64,000 nt of DNA, from the NCBI GenBank assembly GCA_043807765.1, contig JAZDFQ010000105.1, forward strand, positions 43,927-107,926. The letters run 5' to 3'. Shown one piece after another: positions 55,242 through 62,652 of this stretch. The notes under the pieces were generated by a model. That model ran no database searches and was not told the origin of the DNA. It worked only from the letters and a program-made list of their open reading frames with translations. Within the stretch, counting starts at the first letter, position 1; each line of letters starts with the position of its first letter. Position numbers and translations under genes: made by a program. Origin of the DNA: Stygiobacter sp043807765. Its GTDB lineage: Bacteria; Bacteroidota; Ignavibacteria; Ignavibacteriales; Melioribacteraceae.

Positions 55242-56597
55242 TTAGAATTTTCTTCCTTTTACTTTCATTGGGTCGCCCGAATATCCCAACGCTTTCCAAT
55301 CTAACCGCCCTTCTTTACTGTGACATGAATTACATTTTAAGGCTTTATCTTTTGGTGCAACCATGTGATTTATGGGCCAATACATTTCAGTTTCTATAAA
55401 AGAATAGCTTCCAGAAAAAGGAAGGTCAACTTCTTTCATACCGATCTGCGAGGCTGTGTTCCAATCGTAAGTCTTCCAGTATCCACCTTCACCAAAAAGT
55501 TTTGGAACAATCAAATAATTATTCTGTGTTTCATAAATTTGTTTCCCGCGCATTACTTTAAAAGGTGCAATCTTAGCTTTCGGATCTTTAATATCGCCGT
55601 TGAGTTTATTTAGCATAACAATTTTTTCCGGCTCTACTTTATTTCCTAAAGAATAGTACGTGGCACTGCCGTTATACCACTTATAAGTAGGAACAATGTT
55701 CTTTGCCCACTTAAATTCACCCTTCATTTTGTTGTAGGTTTCTTTGCCAAGTTCATCTTTGGATTCCGATCTATCTTCACCGGCTTTTGACCAATCCCAC
55801 CAAACTTTTGTTGGTTCAACCCGTGCAAATTCCGGAATGTGACAAGTTTCGCAAGAAACAGAAACTATATGTTTATTAAGTGTTTTGTTTTTGTGGATTT
55901 CATTTTTATGACAGTCAGTACAGTAAATATGGTTTGCATTTGCAGCCATCGATCCGTGGCTAGCGCCCATAATTTTATGTTCTTTTGTTTGATGGCACTC
56001 TATGCATTGATATCCAAGTTTGCCCATGTGAATATCCGTTTCCGGTTTCGGATCATATAAACTATCATCCATATCTCCATGTTTTACTCCGGTACCGCCG
56101 CCGCCATCAAAATGGCAAATACCGCAGTTCTTACGTGACGCTTTTCCAACGCTTTGTGCAGACACTAAAAGATCAACTTTCGGATCAGGCATTCCAGCTC
56201 CGGTTGGAGTTTTTTTATAGGTTCCGGTTTGATCATGGCATACTAAGCAATCAACATTTTCTTCTTTGTTAAAATCGAACGATGAATCTTTCCATCCATA
56301 CCCAACATGACAGCTAGTGCATCTTGGGTAATTTGAAGTAATAGCAAGACAGAAATTATTTATGAAATTCTTTTTCCCAAATTGTTTTTCGTTGTGCTGG
56401 CTATCTTCAAATTTTTCATCCAGCCAAGTCCAGTGACTTGTTTTCATAACTTCTTTTGCAGCGGATTCATGGCATGTTAAACAGATTTTTGTTACATCTT
56501 GCGGAGTTGCAATTGGACCATTCACTAATTCTTTATGAGTTTGAGCAAACAGCCCAATGCTGAAGAAAAAAAGTGCAATTAATGTTTTGTTTTGCAT
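55242..56597 (-). CDS. Octaheme c-type cytochrome, tetrathionate-reductase (OTR) family
   Basis: A protein of 451 residues with a signal peptide (MQNKTLIALFFFSIGLFAQ) and eight CxxCH haem sites in order: CLTCH, CTSCH, CLVCH, CGICH, CIECH, CTDCH, CETCH, CNSCH. The size, haem number and the N-terminal haem next to a WTWLDEKF stretch fit the octaheme tetrathionate reductase family described in Shewanella. Members reduce tetrathionate, and also nitrite or hydroxylamine in vitro. It is periplasmic. I chose the ATG at 56597 for its signal peptide and a GGAG site; an in-frame start at 56630 exists. Its presence in an ORP-like run is unusual. Confidence 0.85.
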   Translation of the reverse strand: MQNKTLIALFFFSIGLFAQTHKELVNGPIATPQDVTKICLTCHESAAKEVMKTSHWTWLDEKFEDSQHNEKQFGKKNFINNFCLAITSNYPRCTSCHVGYGWKDSSFDFNKEENVDCLVCHDQTGTYKKTPTGAGMPDPKVDLLVSAQSVGKASRKNCGICHFDGGGGTGVKHGDMDDSLYDPKPETDIHMGKLGYQCIECHQTKEHKIMGASHGSMAANANHIYCTDCHKNEIHKNKTLNKHIVSVSCETCHIPEFARVEPTKVWWDWSKAGEDRSESKDELGKETYNKMKGEFKWAKNIVPTYKWYNGSATYYSLGNKVEPEKIVMLNKLNGDIKDPKAKIAPFKVMRGKQIYETQNNYLIVPKLFGEGGYWKTYDWNTASQIGMKEVDLPFSGSYSFIETEMYWPINHMVAPKDKALKCNSCHSKEGRLDWKALGYSGDPMKVKGRKF

Positions 56598-56643
56598 GTG
56601 ATACTCCGATGTTTTTTCTCTGATATACAATTACCACTTACAA

Positions 56644-57474
56644 TCATTTTATTGTTAATTCTTGTTGATAATGTTCTTCGATCAAAGCCATAATTGATTT
56701 AAAGACATTCGTTACTTCACAGTTTGGTTTTTCCAAGACAATCGGTTTGCCGCTATCACCAAGAATCCGTGCATCAATATCGATAGGTATTGAACCGAGA
56801 AACGGAACGTTGTATTTGTTAGCTAATTTTTCTCCGCCGCCAGAACCGAATAGTTCAATAACAGCACTGCAATGTGGGCAGACCAAGCCGGCCATATTTT
56901 CAACAACACCGATGTAAGGTATTCCCAGTTTTTGTGCCATGTTAATTGCGCGTTCTGCATCAAGAACAGATACTTCTTGTGGAGTTGTTACCACAACTGC
57001 ATAGTCGGGTTTCATTTGTTGAGCGATTGTTAAAATTTCATCGCCAGTGCCGGGAGGTAGATCGGCAATTAAATAATCAAGCTCGCCCCATTCAACATCT
57101 GCAAGAAATTGGTTAATTACTTTTGAACGCATTGGCCCCCGCCAAATTAAAGGTTGCCCGTTTTTGATTAAACTAGCCATCGAAATTATTTTGGCTCCAT
57201 ATTTTTCAAAAGGAACAATTTTTTCATTTAGATAAATAATATCTCCTTCGATATTTAGCATTTTCGGAACATTAGGACCTGTAATATCTGCATCAAGAAT
57301 TCCGGTTGAAAAACCTTCTGATTGCAAACTGTAAGCGAGATTTACACTTACTGTTGTCTTACCTACGCCACCTTTGCCGCTAAATACCGCAATTCGATGT
57401 TTAATTTTTGAGACACTTTCTTGAATTCGTTTTTCTTCTTCATCAAATGCTTTTTGTTTTTCCTTATCGTTCAT
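56644..57474 (-). CDS. mrp: Mrp/NBP35-type iron-sulfur carrier ATPase
   Basis: A protein of 276 residues: an N-terminal helix, FSGKGGVGKTT (~31-41), DADITGPNVPKM, DLPPGTGDE, and the CPHC cluster-binding pair near residue 200. This is the short Mrp/ApbC type that carries [4Fe-4S] clusters to target proteins. Mrp-like ATPases are also part of the ORP complex loci in Desulfovibrio. AGAGGAG is a strong ribosome site. It lies 46 bp before the cytochrome gene. Confidence 0.9.
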   Translation of the reverse strand: MNDKEKQKAFDEEEKRIQESVSKIKHRIAVFSGKGGVGKTTVSVNLAYSLQSEGFSTGILDADITGPNVPKMLNIEGDIIYLNEKIVPFEKYGAKIISMASLIKNGQPLIWRGPMRSKVINQFLADVEWGELDYLIADLPPGTGDEILTIAQQMKPDYAVVVTTPQEVSVLDAERAINMAQKLGIPYIGVVENMAGLVCPHCSAVIELFGSGGGEKLANKYNVPFLGSIPIDIDARILGDSGKPIVLEKPNCEVTNVFKSIMALIEEHYQQELTIK

Positions 57475-57525
57475 TAACTCCTCTACTTTTAACTCAATAA
57501 GATTTATTACGTTTATTAATTTTGC

Positions 57526-58407
57526 CTAATAGTTTATTGCTCTCTTTTCCTCAAATTCATTCTTGTTAAATAGCATTGTCCCTTTACCAACGGGTAAACC
57601 GCAATGCTTCGATATTACCTCACACTTAACTTTAAAAAGGAAATAAATGGGGCGTGTTTCATCTATTAAAGTTTCATAATTGCCTTGCCCTTTCGAGATT
57701 ACAAGATCGGCTCTGTTATATAATTCTAAAAATTCCGGAGTGCATTCGCTTAAGTCGGTTCCGGCGATAGTACTACCACTTTCAATAACTGAGCATATTT
57801 TGTCAATTTCTAAGTTTTGGGCTTCATCAAGAGTTATATCATTTAATATTGCTTTGGAACGAACTGCAAAAACAATTCTCTTTGGTAGTAATTTAGATAG
57901 CAGAAGCTTGTCAAAAATTGCTTCTTCGTAATTATCCCCTATGTAAAGAATTAATTTAGCTTTAGCGAGATCATCCTTAAAATTCGTTAGTGTAACGCTA
58001 TCGATATGTGTTTCATCTATGCTTCGTATTTCATGTTCAAGATTGAAATCTGGACTCGCTCCAAAATCTATAATGTTACCCATAATTGCTGCGCGTATAG
58101 CTACTTCGAGTTTATCTTCTGAATTTTCTATCATACTGCTTAATACCGGAATATACTTTTCGGCTTTAGCAATATTTTTCTTTTTAATTGATTTATAGGG
58201 ATCAATTTCTCCGGTATGTTCAATAATTATTTCTTGAATCTTTCTTGAAAAAAATGGAGCGGCTAAATCATGATTAACAAATTTTGTTTTTTCGCAGACA
58301 TCTTTAAGAATACTTAACTGTAGAGATTTATCCCCATCGCCAAAAAATTTGGCTGAGTTATATGCTTGATTAACTATACAAGGAATACAAGCCGGATCAA
58401 ATATCAT
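57526..58407 (-). CDS. DUF89/ARMT1-like metal-dependent phosphatase
   Basis: A protein of 293 residues: a CIPC pair near the N-terminus, then the DUF89 core with ILYIGDNYEEAIFDKLL, VFAVRSKAILND and DLVISKGQGNYE. DUF89 proteins are damage-control phosphatases that remove unwanted phosphometabolites; the CxxC subgroup is prokaryotic. It lies 12 bp after the radical SAM gene, so the two are cotranscribed. The target compound is unknown. Confidence 0.85.
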   Translation of the reverse strand: MIFDPACIPCIVNQAYNSAKFFGDGDKSLQLSILKDVCEKTKFVNHDLAAPFFSRKIQEIIIEHTGEIDPYKSIKKKNIAKAEKYIPVLSSMIENSEDKLEVAIRAAIMGNIIDFGASPDFNLEHEIRSIDETHIDSVTLTNFKDDLAKAKLILYIGDNYEEAIFDKLLLSKLLPKRIVFAVRSKAILNDITLDEAQNLEIDKICSVIESGSTIAGTDLSECTPEFLELYNRADLVISKGQGNYETLIDETRPIYFLFKVKCEVISKHCGLPVGKGTMLFNKNEFEEKRAINY

Positions 58408-58419
58408 TTCTAAACCTTT

Positions 58420-59481
58420 CTAATTGATTAGCAAAGAACTTTCGGCTAAGCGTTCTGCCGAGGTTAGTGCAAAAAACTCTTTTTCATTATGATTTATTTT
58501 TTCTACAATATTATTTTTTAACATACCAGCCAGCTTTTCTTTATCTGCATCATTTTTTATGAAATTAGTAACGGACTCTACACTTATGGGATGAATTGAG
58601 AGCAGTCCTAAGAACTCATTTTCAAAATCATCGGTTGCAAAAAACTCCTCTTTCTCCGGGCAGCATAATAAAACCGAGTTAGCAACTTTCTCTTTAATTA
58701 TTAAGCCAAGTTGTTTTAAAGCCTCATCATCCGGTGTAACCGCATAGTTTTCGGCTGATGGATACATCGGGGTCATAAAATATGATACGCCATGTTTTAA
58801 TGAATTCAAGAATTCCGCGAGGCTTTCTATTTCACTTACGTTATCATTAAAATTTTTGATTAGCATGGTTTCGGTGGTTAATGTGCCTTGAAATTTTTTT
58901 GAGAATTGTGTAATACCTTCGAGAATCAGATCGTAGTCCAATCTTCTGTGTGGGCGATTCATCTTTTGCCATGTTGCTTCGTTCACGGTATCAATTTTCA
59001 AAGAAACATAATCTGCAAACATTAACTCTTCTTGAATATTATCACCCCACACAAGAGATGAATTAGTGAATACCGCGATCTTGTAGCCAAATTCACGAAG
59101 GAGTAAAATCTCTTTTGAAAGACTTGAATCAAGTGTAGGTGCGCCGCTTCCAGCAAAAGCTATGTAATCTATCTGTTTCCCATTTTTCTTTAACTCTTCC
59201 AATTTGTTTTTCACGAATAAATGAAGTTCATAGGGTGAAAGGCAATAATTTGTGCAGATGGAACAGCATGCTGTTTTTCCAGAAGGGCAATAAATGCAAT
59301 TGTAAGAACAGACTTTAGGTTTGATGTTATTTATTCCAAGAACATAGCCCAATCTTCTGGAACGCACCGGTCCATAAACAACTTTGCACTTTAGAGATTT
59401 ATTGGAAAGAATATTTCGTTCCAATTTAAGGCAAAGCGATTCAGCTTTTTGTCTGAACCAAGAGACATTTCCTCTTTCCAT
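58420..59481 (-). CDS. Radical SAM protein
   Basis: A protein of 353 residues with the radical SAM motif KVCSYNCIYCPSG (C58, C62, C65), VRSRRLGYVLGINN before it, and further cysteines in CCSICTNYC. It resembles the 'wyosine synthetase-like' radical SAM proteins common in anaerobes (which are not proven tRNA enzymes); the C-terminal ~80 residues look like a small helical domain. TAGGAG lies before the ATG. It is the first gene of the 22-gene minus-strand run and faces the sigma54 activator gene across 192 bp. Confidence 0.82.
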   Translation of the reverse strand: MERGNVSWFRQKAESLCLKLERNILSNKSLKCKVVYGPVRSRRLGYVLGINNIKPKVCSYNCIYCPSGKTACCSICTNYCLSPYELHLFVKNKLEELKKNGKQIDYIAFAGSGAPTLDSSLSKEILLLREFGYKIAVFTNSSLVWGDNIQEELMFADYVSLKIDTVNEATWQKMNRPHRRLDYDLILEGITQFSKKFQGTLTTETMLIKNFNDNVSEIESLAEFLNSLKHGVSYFMTPMYPSAENYAVTPDDEALKQLGLIIKEKVANSVLLCCPEKEEFFATDDFENEFLGLLSIHPISVESVTNFIKNDADKEKLAGMLKNNIVEKINHNEKEFFALTSAERLAESSLLIN

Positions 59482-59620
59482 GGTATTTATTTCTCCTATT
59501 AGAACTGCTAAGTAGCCTTACTAATACTAGAATCATTCCAAAATAAAAACTCGATTTTCCACTGATTTCGTAGCATGAAAGTTTGAGGCATTGCGAAATC
59601 ACAACGTATTTTGCAATGAA

Positions 59621-59634
59621 TTGCATATATGCAA
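59621..59634. promoter_or_regulatory. FNR/CRP-type palindrome in the divergent promoter region
   Basis: TTGCATATATGCAA is a perfect 14-bp palindrome with the TTG-N8-CAA layout used by CRP/FNR-family regulators (FNR, HcpR). It lies 40 bp before the sigma54-activator gene and 140 bp before the radical SAM gene. Three more TTGC words (59591, 59611, 59648) surround it. No sigma54 promoter (GG-N10-GC) is seen on either strand of 59482-59673. The binding protein is not in the window. Confidence 0.5.
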
Positions 59635-59673
59635 GGCTTCATCTAAATTGCAATAGTAATAAGTGAGGACACT

Positions 59674-61404
59674 ATGATTGAAGTACAGCAAATTATTGAT
59701 AAAAATAAGGAAGCGGTTATAATTCCCGATGGAATAGCCGTTATTGGTAAGGATTTGAAGATCATCGTTTTCAACGAAGCCGCTTCAAGAATTAGCGGTT
59801 ATGGTGAAGAAGAAATTATTGAGTCAGACTGTAAACTTCTGTTCCGTGAGTGCATTGATGATTTTAAATATATTTCTCAATCGCTGGAAAGCAACCGCGT
59901 TTTTACAAACCTAGCAATTAACATCACAGATAAGAAAGGCAGCGTAAAAAACGTACTTGCATCTATAACTCCAATCACAAAAGAGAATTCTGTTTTGAGT
60001 GTTGTTTTTGTTTTTCGGGATACAAAAGAAATGTTATCATTATCCGAAGAACTTGAAGAGAGAACTTTGGAGCTTATAGATCAAAAGAACAAATTGGACG
60101 CAATTTTCAACAGCAATATCGAGGGAACATTTACAATTGATAACGAATGGAATGTAACTTCATTCAACGCCTCGGCAGAAAAAATAACCGGATATAAAAG
60201 AAACGAGGCCGTGGGTAAAAAATGCTGGAATATTTTTAATTCATCTCTTTGCCGCAACGGATGCCACATGGAGCAAACGATGCAAAAAGGTAAACCAATG
60301 ATTGGTAATGAATTGGAGATATTACACAAGGGTGGGAGAAAAACTCCTATTCGTGTAAATTCTGCAATTCTTGTTAATAACAAAAAAGAAAACATTGGAG
60401 CTGTTGAAACATTTATAGACATATCGGAAATAAAAAACTTGTCTGCACATCTAAGTGAATTTTTTAAGTATGAAAATATAGTGGGAAGAAATAAAGACAT
60501 TGCACAAATATTTTCTATGCTTGAAAGTGTGGCACAGACTGATACGTCTGTTTTAATTACCGGCGAAAGCGGAACGGGAAAAGAATTAGCAGCGCGGGCA
60601 ATTCATTTGAATAGTTCACGAAGAACCGGACCGTTTATAGCCGTTAATTGTAGTGCATTTGTTGAATCGCTAATAGAAAGCGAATTATTTGGACATGAAA
60701 AAGGATCATTTACGGGCGCAATAAAAACTAAGATTGGAAGGTTTGAACTTGCTCACGGCGGGACCTTGTTTTTGGATGAGATAGGCGACCTATCAATTGC
60801 GGTTCAAACAAAATTGCTGCGAGTATTGGAAAAGCATGAATTCGAGAGAGTGGGAGGGAATAAATCAATAAAAATGGAAACAAGAATAATAGCGGCGACT
60901 AACAAGATTCTTTCGGACGAAATTTCAGCGGGAAGATTCAGAGAGGATCTATTTTATAGAATTAATGTGATTAATATTCATCTCCCGCCTCTTAGAGAAA
61001 GAATGGATGACCTTCCGCTGCTTGTTAATCACTTTATTGATAGCTTCAACAAAAAATTCAACAAGCATATTAAACAGTTTTCATCTGAAGCCTATGATCT
61101 TTTGATGGATTATAATTGGGCGGGCAACATAAGAGAACTGGAGAATGTGATAGAACACAGTTTTGTTCTCTGTAATGGTGAAGTAATTCAAATTGAGTGC
61201 CTTCCCAAAAGACTAAGAGAACCAAGCAAGAAAAATATTTCGTCCACTAATTCCGGTACACAAAAAGGATTTCAAGAAACTGAAAAAGATTTGATAATTT
61301 CTGTATTGAAAAAGAATAATTGGAATCGCACAAAAGCAGCAAAAGAATTAGAAATTGATCCTTCAACTCTATGGAGGAAAATGAAAAAGCATAAAATTAC
61401 CTAG
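59674..61404 (+). CDS. Sigma54-dependent activator with two PAS domains
   Basis: A protein of 576 residues: PAS 1 (~15-115), PAS 2 (~140-250), AAA+ sigma54-activation domain (~265-490; Walker A GESGTGKE at 297-304, GSFTGA at 344-349 in place of GAFTGA, Walker B TLFLDEIGDL) and a Fis-type helix-turn-helix (NRTKAAKELEIDPSTLWRKM). PAS 2 holds C184, C193 and C197, and PAS 1 holds C53 and C60, so redox or metal-cluster sensing is possible. A PAS-type sigma54 activator transcribed away from an Mrp/MinD-ferredoxin/NifX run matches the organisation known for the ORP complex in Desulfovibrio. GAGG is before the ATG. Confidence 0.88.
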   Translation: MIEVQQIIDKNKEAVIIPDGIAVIGKDLKIIVFNEAASRISGYGEEEIIESDCKLLFRECIDDFKYISQSLESNRVFTNLAINITDKKGSVKNVLASITPITKENSVLSVVFVFRDTKEMLSLSEELEERTLELIDQKNKLDAIFNSNIEGTFTIDNEWNVTSFNASAEKITGYKRNEAVGKKCWNIFNSSLCRNGCHMEQTMQKGKPMIGNELEILHKGGRKTPIRVNSAILVNNKKENIGAVETFIDISEIKNLSAHLSEFFKYENIVGRNKDIAQIFSMLESVAQTDTSVLITGESGTGKELAARAIHLNSSRRTGPFIAVNCSAFVESLIESELFGHEKGSFTGAIKTKIGRFELAHGGTLFLDEIGDLSIAVQTKLLRVLEKHEFERVGGNKSIKMETRIIAATNKILSDEISAGRFREDLFYRINVINIHLPPLRERMDDLPLLVNHFIDSFNKKFNKHIKQFSSEAYDLLMDYNWAGNIRELENVIEHSFVLCNGEVIQIECLPKRLREPSKKNISSTNSGTQKGFQETEKDLIISVLKKNNWNRTKAAKELEIDPSTLWRKMKKHKIT

Positions 61405-61583
61405 ACTGTAGCGATTATACTTCATAATTTTTCATGAAGGTATTAAAACTCTAACCGCGAATTAAATAATGATAATGATCTGAAATCACAATTATATAAC
61501 TTCTCTAATTTATACGTCAAAACTCATTTGCTCAGAATTTATCCTAAGCATTTCAACGCAACTTTCTCAAACTAAATTTTTTC

Positions 61584-62267
61584 ATGAAAATTTATGGCAT
61601 AAGAATGATATATAAACAAACATGGAGTTTGTATGTCATTCACACTCGTGGCAGAATCAAATGCTATAAGTGTAAGAAGGAATGGCATAAAAGAAAAGAT
61701 AGTATACTTGCATCGCTAAAATTAAATAACGGGCTTTTTATAGCAGCTGTCAAACTGTTCGCTGATGGTAGTAGCATTAACGATGCCGGGAATGAATTGG
61801 GCGTTGAAAAGAAAACAATTAGCAGGTTATTTAAAACATTTGGTGCAACACTTTCACCACAGCCGTTTAGCAAAAAAGTATTTCCCAAAGGATTTATAGT
61901 GTCTGTTAATTCATCAAATCAAATTGCAATCAGCCCAATTTATCAAATGGCTACACCATCTATCATTCGTGAAAAAAATCTGCTAATTACTGTCAAAAGA
62001 AAAAGAGAAATAGATAATAACTACAGTTTTGAGGTGGAGAAAAAAGAAAATTCTAGAGGACAAAAAGAATTCAACCAACTTGATAGATTTATAAACTTCG
62101 TGAATTATAATTCTCAATTTTTTCGAGGCTTCCAAGAAATCGATTTTATTTATTTCTTGTATGAAACATTGCTTAGATTTAATAATCAGGGTAAAAATTG
62201 TTTCCCGGAAATACTGAAAAAAATTGCTGTTTCATCAAGGGTGGTTGATTTGACACCCCCCTCGTGA
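61584..62267 (+). CDS. Zinc-ribbon/HTH protein related to transposase N-termini
   Basis: A protein of 227 residues. Residues ~23-95 read like the N-terminus of IS1/IS1595-like transposases: GRIKCYKCKKEWHKRKDS (one CxxC pair of a zinc ribbon) and then a helix-turn-helix (GSSINDAGNELGVEKKTISRLF). The usual second CxxC pair is absent and no DDE catalytic domain follows; the last ~130 residues resemble nothing I know. It may be a decayed transposase or a DNA-binding protein derived from one. The start is not supported by a ribosome site. Confidence 0.45.
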   Translation: MKIYGIRMIYKQTWSLYVIHTRGRIKCYKCKKEWHKRKDSILASLKLNNGLFIAAVKLFADGSSINDAGNELGVEKKTISRLFKTFGATLSPQPFSKKVFPKGFIVSVNSSNQIAISPIYQMATPSIIREKNLLITVKRKREIDNNYSFEVEKKENSRGQKEFNQLDRFINFVNYNSQFFRGFQEIDFIYFLYETLLRFNNQGKNCFPEILKKIAVSSRVVDLTPPS

Positions 62268-62652
62268 AATTGACTTTTCAGTGAACATTTTTGTGCCAAT
62301 TTTTTGCCAAGTCCACATAAAATACACCCAATTTAGGCAACTAAGGCGACCCCCTATTAAAGGAAAAACCTCGAAAACAGCCTTATTTTGCTATAATTGA
62401 GGTTTTATTTTTACTAGAGGAGAGTGAGGGATTCTACTGACTCTCAAATTTATTGCGTTTTTAGCCTAAATTCGTAGTTTTTCAAAATGTTGTTACCATT
62501 TTGTGACCAACTCATTTACAAATAGATCCTACTACACCGTCTACACAGAAACTAATAATTTTCTCACTACTCCCCTACCTTACTTCAATATCTCTATAGT
62601 TTACTATTAAACATCTACTTCTGTAAACAGTTCACAGCAATTAGTTTTCATT
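62268..62652. other. Gene-free stretch with inverted repeats
   Basis: In this 385-bp stretch I find no gene. It has two hairpins: AAAACCTC/GAGGTTTT (62365-62372 with 62399-62406) and GAGAGT/ACTCTC (62420-62425 with 62440-62445). It also has C-runs (CCCCCC and CCCCC) that stand out from the AT-rich surroundings. It could be a broken edge of a mobile element, but no terminal repeats or target duplication were identified. Confidence 0.4.
62365..62411 (+). terminator. Weak candidate terminator
   Basis: An 8-bp stem (AAAACCTC/GAGGTTTT) with a 26-base loop is followed by ATTTTT. It could end transcription of the zinc-ribbon gene. The loop is long and the stem is AT-rich, so this is uncertain. Confidence 0.3.

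Noticed and set aside
59482..59673. Sigma54 (-24/-12) promoter in the divergent region
   Set aside because: I checked each GG and CC on both strands by eye and found none with GC at 10-bp spacing.
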